From Fratercula arctica (Eukaryota; Chordata; Aves; Charadriiformes; Alcidae): a stretch of 64,000 nt of DNA. Shown here one piece after another: positions 1 through 12,815 of the stretch. Below the pieces are notes generated by a model that saw only the letters and a list, made by a program, of their open reading frames with translations, was not told the origin of the DNA and searched no databases. The position numbers and the translations under genes are program-made. Within the stretch, counting starts at the first letter, position 1. Each line of letters starts with the position of its first letter. The stretch spans positions 2,664,100 to 2,728,099 of the forward strand of contig CANTUZ010000025.1 in NCBI GenBank assembly GCA_947846985.1, read 5' to 3'.

Positions 1-244
1 CCATGAGCCAGCAAGGTGCCCTCATGGCCAAGAAGGCCAATGGCATCCTGGGGTGCATTAAAAAGAATGTGGCCAGCAGGTCGAGGGAGGTCATCCTCCC
101 CCTCTACTCTGCATTGGTGAGGCCGCACCTGGAGTACTGTGTCCAGTTCTGGGCTCCCCGGTTCAAGAAGGACAGGGAACTACTGGAGAGAGTCCAGTGC
201 AGGGCTACAAAGACGATCAAGGGAATGGAGCACCTCTCTTATAA
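1..244 (+). mobile_element. CR1 LINE fragment, left part of a split copy (C-terminal RT region)
   Basis: This is the distal part of CR1 ORF2. Its translation contains the stretch [20 protein letters not shown], typical of the region C-terminal to the CR1 reverse transcriptase core. The copy enters from outside the window and breaks off at a site reading 'cacctctcttat'. The next expected CR1 bases ('gaggaaaggctgag') reappear at about 3161, so a second, antisense CR1 has inserted into this one. No function is retained. Confidence 0.9.
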
Positions 245-3160
245 AATCATAGAATCATAAAATGGTTTGGGTTGGAAGGGACCTTAAAGATCATCTAGTT
301 CCAACCCCCCTGCCATGGGCAGGGACACCTCCCACTAGACCAGGTTGCTCAAAGCCCCATCCAGCCTGGCCTTGAACACTTCCAGGGATGGGGCATCCAC
401 AATTTCCCTGGGCAACCTGTTCCAGTGCCTCACCACCCTCACAGTAAAGAATTTCTTCCTAATATCTAATTAAATTTCCCCTCTTTCAGTTTAAAACCAT
501 TACCCCTCGTCCTATCATTACACTCCCTGATAAAGAGTCCCTCCCCATCCTTCCTGTAGGCCCCCTTTAGGTACTGGAAGGCTGCTATAAGGTCTCCCTG
601 GAGCCTTCTCTTCCCCAGGCTGAACAACCCCAACTCTCTCAGCCTGTCCTCATAGCAGAGGTGCTCCAGTCCTCTGATCATCTTCGTGGCCCTCCTCTGG
701 ACCTGCTCCAACAGGTCCATGTTATTATGTTGGGGACTCCAGAGCTGGACACAGTACTCCAGGTGGGGTCTCACGAGAGCAGAGTAGAGGGGCAGAATCA
801 CCTCCCTTGATCTGCTGGCCCACGATGCGGTTGGCTTTCTGGGCTGCAAGCGCGCATTGCCTGCTCATGTTGAGCTTCTCGTCCACCAGCATCCCTAAGT
901 CCTTCTCCTAAGGGCTGCTCTCAAGCCATTCTCCGCCCAACCTGTATTTGTGCCTGGGATTGCCATGACCCAGGTGCAGGACCTTGCATTTGGCCTTGTT
1001 GAACTTCATGAGGTTCACACAGGCCCACCTCTCAAGCCTGTCCAGGTCCCTCTGGATAGCATCCCTTCCCTCCAGCATGTGTACTGAGCCACACAGCTTG
1101 GTGTCATCGGGAAACTTACTGAGGGTGCACTCAATCCCACTGTCCATGTCGCCGACAAAGATGTTAAACAGCACTGGTCCCAGTACTGACCCCTGAGGAA
1201 CGCCACTCGCCACTGGTTTCCATGTGGACATCGAGCCATTGACTGCTACCCTTTGAGTGCGGCCATCCAGCCAGTTCCTTATCCACCGAGTGGTCCATCC
1301 ATCAAATCCATGCTTTTCCAATTTAGAGACCAGGATGTCATGCGGGACAGTGTCAAACACTTTGTATAAGTCCAGGTAGATGATGGCGGTTGCTCTCCCC
1401 TTATCTACCAATGCTGTAGCACCATTGTAGAAGGCCACCAGATTTGTCAGGCACGATTTGCCCTTGGTGGCTGTCACCAATCACCTCCTTATTTTCCATG
1501 TGCCTTAGCAGAGATTCCAGGAGGATCTGCTCCATGATCTTGCCAGGCACAAAGGTGAGACTGACCGGTCTGTAGCTCCCCAGGTCTTCCTTTTTTCCCT
1601 TTCTGAAAATGGGGGTTATGTTTCCCCTTTTCCAGTCAGCAGGAACTTCACCAGACTGCCAGGACTTTTCAAATATAATGGAAAGCGGCTTAGCAATTTC
1701 ATCTGCCATCTCCCTCAGGACTCATGGATGGATTTCATCAGGTCCCATGGACTTGTGTACTTTGAGGTTCCTTAGATGGTCCCAAACCTGATCTTCTCCT
1801 ACAGTGGACGGTTCTTCATTCTCATAGACCCTGTTTTTGCCTTCTGCAACTTGGGCAGTGTGGTCAGAGGCCTTGACAGTGAAGACCGAGACAAAAAAGT
1901 CATTCAGTATCTCAGCCTTCTCCATATCCTGGGTGACCTTCTGGAGAGGGCCCACATCTTCCCTTGTCTTGCCTTTATCCCTGACATACTTATAGAAGTT
2001 TTTCCTGTTGTCCTTGATGTCTCTGGCCAGATTTAATTCTATCTGGGCTTTAACTTGCCTAATCTGGTTCCTGGCCACTCAGACAGTTTCTCTGTATTCC
2101 TCACAGGCTAACTGTCCTTGCTTCCACCCTCTTCCTCCAGGAGCTCCTCGTTCACCCACGCAGGCCTCCTCGCTTTTTTGCCTGACTTCTTTCTTGGGAT
2201 GCATCGCTCCTGAGCTTGGAGGAGGCGATCCTTGAATACTAACCAGCTCTCTTGGGCCCCTCTTCCCTCCAGTGCTTTTTCCCATGTTACCCTGCCAAGC
2301 AGGTCCCTCAAGAGGACAAAATCTGCTCTCTTGAAGTCCAGGGTAGTGAGCTTGCTGCGTGCCCTCCTCGCTGCCCTAAGGATCTTGAATTCAACCATTC
2401 CACGATCACTGCAGCCGAGGCTACCCTTGAGCTTGACATTCCCCACCAGCCCCTCCTTGTTGGTAAGGACAAGGTCCAGCATGACTCCCCTCCTTGTTGG
2501 CTCTTCTACCATTTGAAAAAAGAAAGTTGTCATCGACACATTCCAAGAACTTCCTGGATTTCTTGTGCCCCGCTGTGTTGTCCTTCCAACAGATATCGGG
2601 GTGGTTGAAGTCCCCCATGAGGACCAGGGTCTGTGAACGCCATGCCGCTCCTATCTGTCTATGGAGGGCCTCATCCGCTCTGTCGTCCTGGTCAGGTGGC
2701 CTGTAGCAGACCCCTACCGTAATGTCACCTGCCCCTGTGTTCCCTTTAATCTTGACCCATAAGGTCTCCATTGGGTCTGCATCCATCCCCAGGTGGAGCT
2801 CCATTCACTCCAGTTGGTCATTGACATAGAGGGCGACACCCCCTCCTCATCTCCCCTGCCTGTCCTTCCTGAAGAGTCTGTATCCCTCCATTCCAACACT
2901 CCAATCATAAGAGCCATCCCACCACGTCTCTGTGATGCCAATAAGATCATAGCCCTGGAGGCGTGCACACATCTCTAACGCCTCTTGCTTGTTTCCCATG
3001 CTACATGCATTTGTATAGAGATCCTTCAGCTGGGCACCCGATGACGCTGACTTACAGGCTAGAGTGGCTGCATTTCCTTTGTGCTGCTCTTCAGGTGGCC
3101 TTCCTTTGAGGTGTTTTATCTGTGACCCTCTGGTTCCTAGAAAAAGGAACATACACATAT
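245..3160 (-). mobile_element. CR1 LINE, antisense, ORF2 nearly complete but broken
   Basis: The left edge is the reverse complement of a CR1 3' end ('catagaatcataaaatgg...ttggaagggacc'). Reading leftwards on the - strand, the blocks occur in CR1 ORF2 order: endonuclease start (ACSMGNKQEALEMC, about 3010), [21 protein letters not shown] (about 2620), RT blocks [34 protein letters not shown] and FPDD (the usual FADD motif is altered), then the C-terminal domain to about 470. Several frameshifts and stops split the frame, so it is a dead copy. It is 5'-truncated just upstream of ORF2. It lies inside the + strand CR1 at 1-244 and 3161-3553. Confidence 0.9.
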
Positions 3161-3553
3161 TCCTCTTTATGAGGAAAGGCTGAGACCTGGGTCTGTTTAG
3201 CCTGGAGAAGAGAAGACTGAGAGGGGATCTTATCAATGCTTATGAATATCTAAAGGGCGGGTATCAAGAGGATGGGGCCAGACTCTCTTCATTGGTGCCC
3301 GGTGACAGGACAAGGGGAAATGGGCACAAGCTGGAACACAGGAAGTTCCATCTCAACATGAGGAAAAACTTCTGGAAAAACTGGAACAGGCTGCCCAGAG
3401 AGGTTGTGGAGTCTCCTTCTCTGGAGATATTTAAAACTCACCTGGACGCGTTCCTGTCCAACCTGCTCTAGGTGAACCTGTTTTGGCAGGGGCGTTGGAC
3501 TAGATGATCTCCAAAGGTCCCTTCCAACCCCTACCATTCTGTGATTCTGTGAA
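3161..3553 (+). mobile_element. CR1 LINE fragment, right part of the split copy, with 3' end
   Basis: The sequence resumes the CR1 interrupted at 244: 'gaggaaaggctgag...' continues through the ORF2 C-terminus ([16 protein letters not shown] block) and the 3' UTR motif 'ttggactagatgatctcca'. It ends in the octamer repeat ATTCTGTG at about 3536-3553, the hallmark of CR1 3' termini. The flanks of the nested insertion carry similar pyrimidine-rich strings (ctctcttat on the left, cctctttat on the right), possibly an imperfect target duplication. Confidence 0.85.
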
Positions 3554-3682
3554 GAGTGGCTGGAAAGCTGCCTGGCGGAAAAGGACCTGGGCGTGCTGGT
3601 CAACAGCTGGCTGAATATGAGCCAGCAGTGTGCCCAGGTGGCCAAGAAGGCCAATAGCATCCTGGCTTGTATCAAATATATC
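3554..3682 (+). mobile_element. Short CR1 ORF2 fragment
   Basis: About 130 bp of CR1 ORF2 C-terminal coding sequence ('gagtggctggaaagctgcctgg' and 'gtggccaagaaggccaa'). It resembles the copy at 6376-7178 more than the copies at 18 kb and 25 kb, so it belongs to a different CR1 subfamily. It abuts the 3' end of the preceding CR1 directly and ends in unrelated AT-rich DNA. Confidence 0.8.
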
Positions 3683-4046
3683 ACATCTACTTTCTTAGGA
3701 TATTTTGTTGTTTGAAAACTAGGATCCTGTTGGTTTAAAAAGGAAAAGCTTTGAGTCCCATGAAACTTATGATTACAGGTTAACAATGTAGGTCTTTTGT
3801 CCCAGCCACCAATGGTTTACCCTGCTGGTACCCTAGCTTGCTAGAAGAAGTTGTTGGGCAGTCTGCCATTCAGCATAGCAGGAAGTAGTTCTATAAATGG
3901 TGTGCCTTTGCCCTAGGAGAAGTTCAGACTTTAGGATATTGTGCATTGTTAGATTTATTTCTTTTTAAGGAATTGGGAAGTTGATTTTCCTGTTGAATTA
4001 TATTTTGTATGCCTTCAGTGAAAATACTGAGTTAGATAATTAGCAT

Positions 4047-4642
4047 TATGGTGGGTTAACCTTGACTGGCTGCCAGGTGCCCACCAAGTTGCTCTCTCAC
4101 TCCCCCTCCTCAGCAAGATAGGGGGAGAAAATAAGATTAAAAACTTGTGGGGTTTTAATAAAAAAAAGCAGTTTAATAAAGAAAAGCAAAGACCGCACGT
4201 GGAAGCAAATGAAAACAAAAAGATTTATTCTCTACCTTCCATCAGCAGTCCATGTCCAGCCACTTCCTGGGAAGTAGGGTCTCAGTATGTGTAGCGGTTG
4301 CTTAGGAAGACAAACACCTTAATAATGAATGCCCCCCCACTCCTCCTCCCTCTTAGCTTTTATTGCTGAGCATGACATCATATGGTATGGAATATTCCTT
4401 TCATCAGTATGGGTCAGCTGTCCTGGCTATGTCCCCTCCCATCCTCTTGCTCACCACCAGCCTACTGGCCTTTGGGTGGGGTGAGTGTGTTGGAGAGACA
4501 GCCTTGATGCTGTGCGAGCACTGCTCAGCAGTAGCCAAAACACTGGTGTGTTATCAACACTGTTCTAGCTACAAATACAAAGCACAGCACTATGAGGGCT
4601 GCTATGGGGAAAGTTAACTCCATCCCAGCCAGACCCAATACA
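4047..4642 (-). repeat. Solo LTR of an endogenous retrovirus, antisense, with 5-bp target duplication
   Basis: The left end 'ggtgggttaacc' and right end 'cccaataca' are the reversed ends of an LTR (TGTATTGGG...GGTTAACCCACC). The same pattern, TGTGCTGG...GGGGTTAAACCACAACA, is seen in the solo LTR at 22488. The pentamer AGCAT occurs immediately outside both ends (4042-4046 and 4643-4647), the duplication left by integration. No internal retroviral sequence is present, so this is a recombination product of a provirus. An open frame at 4363-4617 has no recognisable product. Confidence 0.85.
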
Positions 4643-4647
4643 AGCAT

Positions 4648-6375
4648 GTTAGCAAATCTGTCTGTATGGCAGAATTAGTTGCAGGAGCTCTCTGTTCTCT
4701 TATGCAGCTTTGAGAGATATTGAGCATTAATGCCTGGGAGGGAAGGGAGTAGGCTATAGTAACACTCTTTGGACATGCTTCTTTGGGTTAAGAGGGAATA
4801 AGAGGGGGATGCAGCATATAGAGATTTCCTGTTTTGCACAGTATCTCATTCAATCCAAAGAGGGTTTCAACATTATATTGTTTACTATCACTAGTTTTAA
4901 GCATCTGTATGCAGTTTCTATGACTGTAGGCAATAGTAATAGCTTTCTTTGACTCTTAAATTTCTAGTCGTAGTACTTAATAATGAGTTCAGAGCAAAGG
5001 AAACTAGTATATATCTTGATCCATGACAAATACCTCTCATAATGTAATCACTGAAATATTAGAGAAAAAGCATTGGAGTGCTGAACACCAGAACTGATTT
5101 TTATGCCCAACCCTGCTGCCACCATGTGACCGTACTCAAATCACTTGATTCCTGCTTCACATAAAATTAATCTAATAACTAATATAGGACTGGTCTGAGA
5201 ATTTTTTAAGGTCTTTGAGAACCTTTGATACATGTGAGGTTTAATATATTTCATCTTATGTCATTAGTTACCTTATTATAACATACAACATCAGTTTTTA
5301 TTTAATAAAATATCCATGGGTGATCTCACCAAGGTAGATTCTTTGTTGTTGTTGATTTCCTCAGGTATTATCAGGTTGGCTTGCAAAAGGATGTTGTCAC
5401 CAAAGAAGTCAGAGCTATAGATCTTATTGTACATTTTGTTCCATAATTCTTGACTGAACAGTTGTGTGTGTGATGTTGTGCCATGTTTTCCTGACTCTCA
5501 ACTAAGTCAATGTTAAGAATGCAAACAAAGCAGTTTCTATTTTGATATTTCTTTCTTTACTTCATTTCTTGATGCTCATGTAACAGTATCCACAAAGACT
5601 TCCTTATGTAAGAAACGAAGAAATGGTCCTTCATGATTGATGAGAGAAATGTAACTGCAATTAACAATAGAAAAGCCCAAAACCAAGTTCTAGTTCCCTT
5701 CTGAAAATTCTTGTTTGTTTGTTTCTCTTTAATCTATGGTCAATATGCTGATTAAAATTCTGGTGCCTTGAGAGACTTGCATGGTCTCAGCTCTTCAGCA
5801 AGGGAATTGTTTTATATAACATGAACCAAGACACAACAATAAGGTACTGAACAGCAGGAAGATTTTCTTGGTACAGGATGCAGCACTGAGTCCTCATGAT
5901 TTCCACTGGTTTTCCATTGGCTTCCACATTGGAATGTGGCTGGAAAATGATACCCAGTACCTCTCATGAGATGTTCAACCCTTTGCAGAATTGGACTCTC
6001 TAATAATTTTACTGCTTGCTTTCAAGAAAACAGGCTCCAAACTTTATTGTAGTATTTGGTCCTGTTGCTTTAAGGAAAGCCTTAAATATTTATTTGTACA
6101 GTAGTTTTCTTGACTTCCCTTCTATTCACCTCACTAATCCAAAGGCATTTGAGCATGGGAGATGTCTGCTGTGTCCTATACTCTTGTGCAACACCTCATC
6201 CATCAGAAACCGGAGATTTGTTTCTGGGATGCATTGCATTATCCTTCTGGTAAAGGTTTGGAAGGATGTTATCTTGGGTGTAGCACTTCAGCCTTATTGT
6301 AGTAAGTGTCTTCTAATGAAGCACTGTCATTTGAATTAGTTTCATAAATAACTTGGTACATGAACACACACATAT
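4648..6375. other. Intron DNA, no gene seen
   Basis: AT-rich unique-looking sequence upstream of SMARCA2 exon A. I see no splice-flanked conserved frame, RNA gene or repeat edge. The 107-codon frame at 6016-6339 has no motif and is treated as chance. The short stretch 3683-4041 is of the same kind. Confidence 0.6.
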
Positions 6376-7178
6376 ATGAACGATGGGCCGAGGCCAATGG
6401 TATGAGGTTCAACAAGGCCAAGTGCCGGGTCCTGCACTTGGGTCACAACAACCCCATGCAGCATTACAAGCTTGGGGAAGAGTGGCTGGAAAGCTGCCTG
6501 GTAGAAAAGGACCTGGGGGTGTTGGTCGACCGCCAGCTAAATACGAGCCAGCGGTGTGCCCAGGTGGCCAAGAAGGCCAACAACATCCTGGCCTTTATCA
6601 GCAATAGCGTGGCCGGCAGGACTAGGGAAGTGATCGTCCCCCTGTACTCGGCACTGGTGAGGCCCCACCTCGAGTACTGCGTCCAGTTTTGGGCCCCTCA
6701 CTACAAGAAAGACACTGAGGTGCTGGAGTGTGTCCAGAGAAGGGCAAGGAAGTTGGTGAGGGGTCTGGAGAACAAGTCTTATGAGGAGCAGCTGAGGGAG
6801 CTGGAGTTGTTTAGCCTGGAGAAAAGGAGGCTGAGGGGAGACCTTATTGCTCTCTACAACTACCTGAAAGGAGGCTGTAGAGAGGTTCGGTTCGGTCTCT
6901 TCTCCCAAGTAACAGGCGATAGGACAAGAGGAAATGGCCTCAAGTTGCACCAGGGGAGGTTTAGATTGGATATTAGGAAAAATTTTTACACTGAAAGGGT
7001 TGTCAAGCATTGGAACAGGCTGTCCAGGGAAGTGGTTGAGTCACCATCCCTGGAGGTATTTAAAAGACGGGTAGACATGGTGCTTAGAGATATGGTTTAG
7101 TGATGGTTTTTGTCAGTGTTAGGTTGATGGTTGGACTAGATGATCTGAAAGGTCCCTTCCAACCTAGGCAATTCTATG
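6376..7178 (+). mobile_element. CR1 LINE, 5'-truncated, with intact C-terminal ORF2 frame
   Basis: An unbroken frame (6360-7100) covers the end of CR1 ORF2: [18 protein letters not shown], then [20 protein letters not shown], then [18 protein letters not shown], then the terminal region. The 3' UTR motif 'ttggactagatgatctgaaagg' and a single 'attctatga' close the element. It belongs to a different subfamily from the copies at 18-27 kb, since the protein differs at many sites. The frame lacks endonuclease and RT, so it is inert. The (CA)-rich tract at about 7185-7210 adjoins the 3' end. Confidence 0.88.
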
Positions 7179-9891
7179 AATGTGTGCATGCACACATGCA
7201 CACACATGTATGAGATTTTTTTTTAGTGCTTTCACTAAAACCAACCTTTTTTAAGGAAAATTGTCTGAATTTACATGTCTGCACAAAATTTTAAGATCTA
7301 ATTATATTAATAGATCTCTATATTTTTATCCAAATAGACAGTTTTAAATATTCATTTGCAGATTTATAGTATTCTGGCAATTACTTTATTGTATACTACT
7401 CATTAATTTACAGAGTAGAACAGCAAAGTCACAATTTGTCTGTTCGTGGTTTTTTTTTCCCTACATTGGCCAACGTTGTTTTAAAAAAAGAAAACCCAAA
7501 CATTCTTTTGACTTTGATCTTATGCCCTGCAACAATTTTGCAGAAAAGTATATAACCTAAGTAACAACTGTATGCACAGTTCTAAATGAGATGTTAGTAC
7601 TAAGGGGTTGTGACAACACCATTGGAGGGCATAGGGGGGAATATTTGGCAAAAATATATTTTTTTGGTTTTGATTAATGAGTGAATATCTATTTTCTAAA
7701 GCACATTGCATCAAAATGTTAACCTTGTTTTTTGTTTCTTGTCATTCTGAGTATTTTGTTGTATTAGTTGTAATAACCAAAATCTAATCTGTCCGGTACA
7801 GAACAATAAAAAGTATTGTTTGCATTTTAAAACTGTATTTAGTGCATACAATCTGTTTTAGTTTTAAAATCATACATGAAATTGACCAATTTTGCTCCTA
7901 CAATTAAAATGCTAACAAGAATTGGTAACTGCACAGCTAAAAATCTAGAATCTGAATGCCTAGAATAATAAGAGAAAAATAGGATAAGTAGTTGTCAATA
8001 TTAAAGCAAGCTGAAGGAAGAAGGCCTTGGGCCTTCTAGTAGGTAGAATGAAACAGCAGATTTGAGTATTTACAATCTTTTCGGTATTAAATTTTCACTA
8101 AAATAAAATTACTTGTATCTGAAAACATATGAAAACATAGCCTTTCCCCAGCTCTTCCCCCCCCCCCAGTCAGCTGATGAAGAGACTAGCAGCTCACTGC
8201 TTTGCTGGTTTGTTAATTTTATCCCCACTAACTGTGCTTTCTGATAGCTGACCTGCTGATAGTGGTAAGGTAAATAATCTTTTTCATTGCAGCCTTGGAG
8301 GTTCAGTAGAATTGCATCACAGGAATGTGTAGGTGTATAAGACATCAAAAGCTGGTGTTCTCTGTATTTCAATGTGCAACTGAATGCTTAAGGAGAGCAA
8401 TGACATTAACTGTTGACAGCCTTGCATGCTGTATTTATTATTATTTTTAGCTTCTAAAATTTGTGGAGAAATTTCCTTTTCTTAATCTTTGCTAGCTGCA
8501 GTGGTGTATGGCGGGTATCCTGATTTAACCAAATGAATATTAATGAGGTTTTGTGCAGTTTTTTTCCTTACTTATTCTTCCTAACGCATCAGATCAAGCC
8601 TTCTTCATAGTGGCTATCTGAATGCTTGAAAGGAGATGGAAATTGTCTTTTGATTATTAAGGCCTTGTTTCAGGCTGTTCCTCAGGATTCTGTGTTCACG
8701 TTTGTTCTATGGATTTGCACATTAGAGAATGAATAGCAAACAGATTTTGAAATCCCACTATTGGTTTTAACATGCCACATTTTTTTGTATAGTGAACCAG
8801 GTTTTGTCCATAAAATGTTTTTCAAGAGACACTGTCCGCAAATTAAATAAATTATGTCTGGACTGTTATCACTCTTTTTATATTGATTATTATTCTCATA
8901 TGATCATATATATTAGTCATGTTTAGTTCCATAGAGAAATGATGGTACTTGCCTTATGATTATAGCTCTTTCAGCTATGAGAAATGATTGATTAGTATTT
9001 GCATTTATTCAAGGCAATATTGAGAAGGAAGAGGGACAAATATCAACAGCAGTTGTGTTCCAGAAAGCATTAATCAGAAAGCTTGCTTTTAAGATTTTTA
9101 TAGGATTTTTTTGCCCCCAAAGAAAAAAGTTCAGCTTCTTGTTTTTTACCTGGATCTGTTAGTGTGTGAACAGGTTCCCTTTATGCCTGGTTTGTTTTCA
9201 TAGAGATTTTATCTGTTTACCTGGTGCTGCTGGCTCTGGTTAAAAGCACACATTTGTGGGTAATCGAAACTGTTAATTTTTTTTTGGCTCTGTGTGTTGG
9301 TTTTTTTTTTTCAATTTATGATGAGTGCTCTTTACTGTAAAACACTATCGTCAGTGCTTCTGCCTCTGTTGATTGTTATTCTAAATGAAAATTATACATT
9401 TTAGATATGGTTTTAACTGTTAGGTCACAAATTCTTTGAAAGAGAAGCTGATTCTAGTATGCTACTACATAAAGTGTGTGTGTGTCTGTACATAAAAAAA
9501 AAAAAAAAATTGCAATCTCTTTCATTGGAAGCTGAGCATGGTGTGGACTATCCTGTCTGTAAACAAGTCTTTTGAACTACATTCTCTAGGACTGCTACTA
9601 AAGTGAACAAATTGATGCAAGCCCTCATATATATGAAATTCAGGTTCAGATGAATATGTATTTAGGTGGTAGGGTTCTTAATATAACTAATTTAATTTTA
9701 GTGTCTTATTGTTTGTCAGTAACTGAATTTCCTTTTGAAATCTTTTTTATAAATACACTGAGCATTTAATGTTGAATTATCTATATCTTGTTGCATTGTA
9801 TTTTTCTTTTTTTTTTTTTAAATACTTGATAATTGTATTTGTATATTTCTCTTTTGTGTTTTGGGGGGTTTTTGGAATCCATGGTTGTCAG
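7179..9891. other. Intron DNA upstream of SMARCA2 exon A
   Basis: AT-rich sequence with simple tracts (a short GT run then A16 near 9474-9510, T runs before 9820). No exon or mobile element is recognised. The last 50 bases form a pyrimidine-rich acceptor region ending in 'ttgtcag' at 9891. Confidence 0.6.
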
Positions 9892-10109
9892 GCAATTGAA
9901 GACGGCAATTTGGAAGAAATGGAAGAGGAAATCCGGCTTAAAAAACAGAAGAGACGAAGAAATTTGGATAAGGATTCTGGGAAAGAGGATGGGGAGAGAG
10001 CAAAGAAAAGAAGAGGCAGGCCTCCTGCAGAGAAGTTGTCACCCAACCCACCTAAATTGACAAAACAGATGAATGCCATTATCGATACTGTGATAAACTA
10101 CAAAGACAG
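9892..10109 (+). CDS. SMARCA2: SMARCA2 exon A: basic region, AT-hook, start of bromodomain
   Basis: SMARCA2 (BRM) is the ATPase subunit of the nuclear SWI/SNF (BAF) chromatin remodeller. This exon follows acceptor 'tgtcag', starts in phase 0 with [13 protein letters not shown] and encodes 72 codons plus two bases: an acidic patch, a lysine/arginine-rich block, the AT-hook core RGRPP, and [17 protein letters not shown], the first helix of the bromodomain. The donor is AG|gtgagc. The split codon joins exon B as AGT (Ser), giving the short splice form without the 18-residue insert known in mammalian SMARCA2. I did not find that optional exon in the following intron. Several residues in the basic block (for example [18 protein letters not shown]) differ from the mammalian protein as I remember it. 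In mammals a short BRM isoform starts just before this exon from an internal promoter; that promoter is not recognisable here. Confidence 0.95.
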
Positions 10110-12375
10110 GTGAGCTCTGCCTTTTTTGGTTTTGACAAATAATTTCTGGAAACTTAATCCTGTGTAATTTTCAATTGTAGTTATTTATTTATTTATAAAT
10201 AAAATAATTCCATTTAGGGCCTGATCTTGTAAGTCTTCCTCTACATAAATGGTTTTTTAAAGGATCTGATTGATCAAAACTTGTCAAAATGTAATTTAAA
10301 AGATGGGCATATCATGTCTGCTTAGAAATGCTACTGTCCTGTTTAGTAGATATATTTCAGTAGTGCAGGTTTTAGAAGTGGTTTTCTTTAGCTTAATGGA
10401 GTATTCTATCTTAATAATTATATAAATAATTTTAAATGCATGGATAATTTTGTCAATACAAGTTCTCACCATGACGCTTAAGAATATTCCCAAAATATTT
10501 AGGGTTTGCCTGATGAACACTTGACTTTTCAAAGGAAAAACTGGAGAAATACTGAGCACTAGTAGGTTGTTCATAATGAGAGTGAAGCTTTTTTGTCCTT
10601 AAAACCCAATTTTGAACATATACATACATTTCACATGTTAGACAACTGAACTTCAGGAAGAAATATAACTAACACTTAATCCAAACTGAAGTTGTGAGAT
10701 TTGTATTTTGTTGACTTTCCAACTGAAAATCATCATCTTTATTGAGAAAGAACTTGAGAAACAGCTCTTCTTCAGCTATTGCTTAATAGCAACACTGTAT
10801 CAGGCTTCAGCTATGTGGGGATCTCAGGTTTATGATTTACTCAAATTTGTGCAGCCTTCCTGTGTAGGCATTCCTATTTTTCCATACAATTATTTCCTTA
10901 AGTTGAATAAGGAGCAGATGTAAACTAAATCAATATAAAATTAATTCAAAACCAAGGCTTTTTCACACCAGAGGAGCTGCACCGGTATAACCTATTTGGT
11001 TTCTGAACTGAGTACCTAATTTGCTACAATTTTTATATAAACAAGCTTTTCAGAGTGTGTGGCTTCAAATGGCAGGATACGTTTTCCTTTTTGCAGCTAC
11101 AGTTTGATCTGTGCTTGTACAGGGATAACTTGGGCAATATGCAATAAAGGAGTTAGAGTGGTGATACCTTATTTTTTAGGCACATAACTGCAGAAGTGGA
11201 CTCCAGCTCATCCTGTGATCTATAGGTTCTCTTTAGAGTGTGTTGAAAAGTTTACTGCTTCAAAATGGGTTACAAAAAATGAGCATGATGAGCAGGAGCT
11301 GCCTAAAAGGTCAGCAACATTCAGTTTGCTGTGGCTTTTAACCAGCAGAAAAGCTGGGAAAAGTGGAGTGTTTTAAATTCAGGTATTCCAAACAGAGCTG
11401 CAAGAAATTATCTCTTTCCCTAGCCTTGAACCTTTTCCAGAAGGGAAGCACTTCTGGTCAGAGTTCCTACTTTTAATTTTAAACATAGCAGGCTTAAGTC
11501 ACTTCAGATCTGTATCTCTACCACCCAAGTAACTACTGCACTAAGAGGGATACCACTCCCTCTTCCAGTAATTGAGTTTTTTTAAATACAGAATTGGTTG
11601 CCAATGTAGAAAGCGTATGGAGTCCATTAGTCATTAGAAATGCCTGTGTTGTGGATTGAGCTTTTGAAGGGAATGAGTTAGGCAGAAGAAGCCAAGTTCC
11701 TTTATTTTGATTGTGTATGAGCTAGCATCGAACCACTTAGTCATATTAAGGCTGGGAAAACACAGAAGTGCAAACTTAGGCTCTTAAAAATGTAAAGATT
11801 TAAATATTAAAAAATCTTTGTAGTTATTCCTTTGGATTAGAGGAGCATTTCATTTGAATCCTTGAATTTTGGGGGGGGCTTTTTTGTTTTTTGAACTCTG
11901 TGGTTTTGGGGCAAGTATAGAGGGACAGGTTCATTAGAAAGGGAGTAGGCCATGAAGCTTCATTTTTTCATGCATTTAGCATTTAAATGCTTAAAATTGT
12001 TTACATCTTCAACTTAAGTTTTCAGTACTAATAAGTGTTTCATCTCTACTTTATGAAAGTCCAAGGGGTTAATCTAGACCAAAGAGTGGTCAGGAGACAC
12101 CCACGCAAAAGTCTTAGTGGCTCTAGCCTGAGTTGCTTCCTCAAAAGCAAATTTGCACTCTTTATTGCAGCTAATAATCCAGGAGAAAAAAAATAATCAA
12201 GAAAAATCTTACTAGGAGTAAACTACTAAACATCTCTGTGCTCTCTCTCATGCTTCCCCTCACACTTGAGCTTCTTGTACTCATTGAACCACATCTCTGT
12301 TCTACTTAAAATCTTTCTTTTAAAAAATAACTTTTTCCATGATGCTTACAAAACTCTTGAATACAAGTTGGCTGC
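10110..12375. other. Intron DNA between exon A and ERV copy 1
   Basis: Unique-looking AT-rich intron. I saw no match to the optional 54-bp SMARCA2 exon, no RNA gene and no clear repeat. It ends at the LTR of ERV copy 1. Confidence 0.55.
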
Positions 12376-12711
12376 TGTCCTGGTTCCGGCAGGGACAGGG
12401 TTAAGTATTCCATGCCATGTGAGCCACGCCCACCCTGAGATTAAAAGGAGGGAGGGGGTGAGCAGTTGGGTTGGGAGCGGGCTGGCGTGTCCCGGGTCTG
12501 GACAGGCGGGGAGCTGCGGTTCTGTAATCGCGTTTGTATATTTCTCTGTCGGTGGTGTTGTTGTTGTTTTCTTGTTCCCTTTGCTGTTCTGTTAAACTGC
12601 CTTTGTCTCAACCCAAGAGTTTTGCCTTTTTCTTTTGATCCTTCCCGTACCGGGAAGTGCCGAGCGAGCGACACGTGGTTCTTTGTTGCCATCTGAGGCC
12701 AAACCACGACA
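12376..12711 (+). repeat. 5' LTR of ERV copy 1
   Basis: A 336-bp LTR bounded by TGTCCTGG and CCACGACA. It is homologous to the LTRs at 44969, 50933, 51523 and 57373. A TATA-like ATTAAAAG lies about 65 bp from the start, so U3 is very short. It is GC-rich in the middle. No AATAAA is present; the TTAAA before the T-rich tract may serve for polyadenylation. This last point is inference. Confidence 0.88.
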
Positions 12712-12720
12712 GTCCTTTTT

Positions 12721-12738
12721 TGGCGCCCAATGTGGGGC
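12721..12738 (+). promoter_or_regulatory. Primer binding site, tRNA-Lys(1,2) type
   Basis: TGGCGCCCAATGTGGGGC lies 9 bp after the LTR. It is complementary to the 3' end of tRNA-Lys1,2 except for one base (ATG in place of ACG). Copy 2 has the perfect version, and copy 3 has ACA at the same CpG, so both mismatches look like CpG decay. Confidence 0.85.
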
Positions 12739-12815
12739 TCGAAGGGTTGAAACAACGACAGAATCCAACTAGAGCTTGAAAAAATGAATTTGTTAGGTAA
12801 ATAGTCACGGTCACT

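Noticed and set aside
4363..4617. 84-codon frame that might be a small gene
   Set aside because: It lies wholly inside an antisense solo LTR with a clean target duplication.
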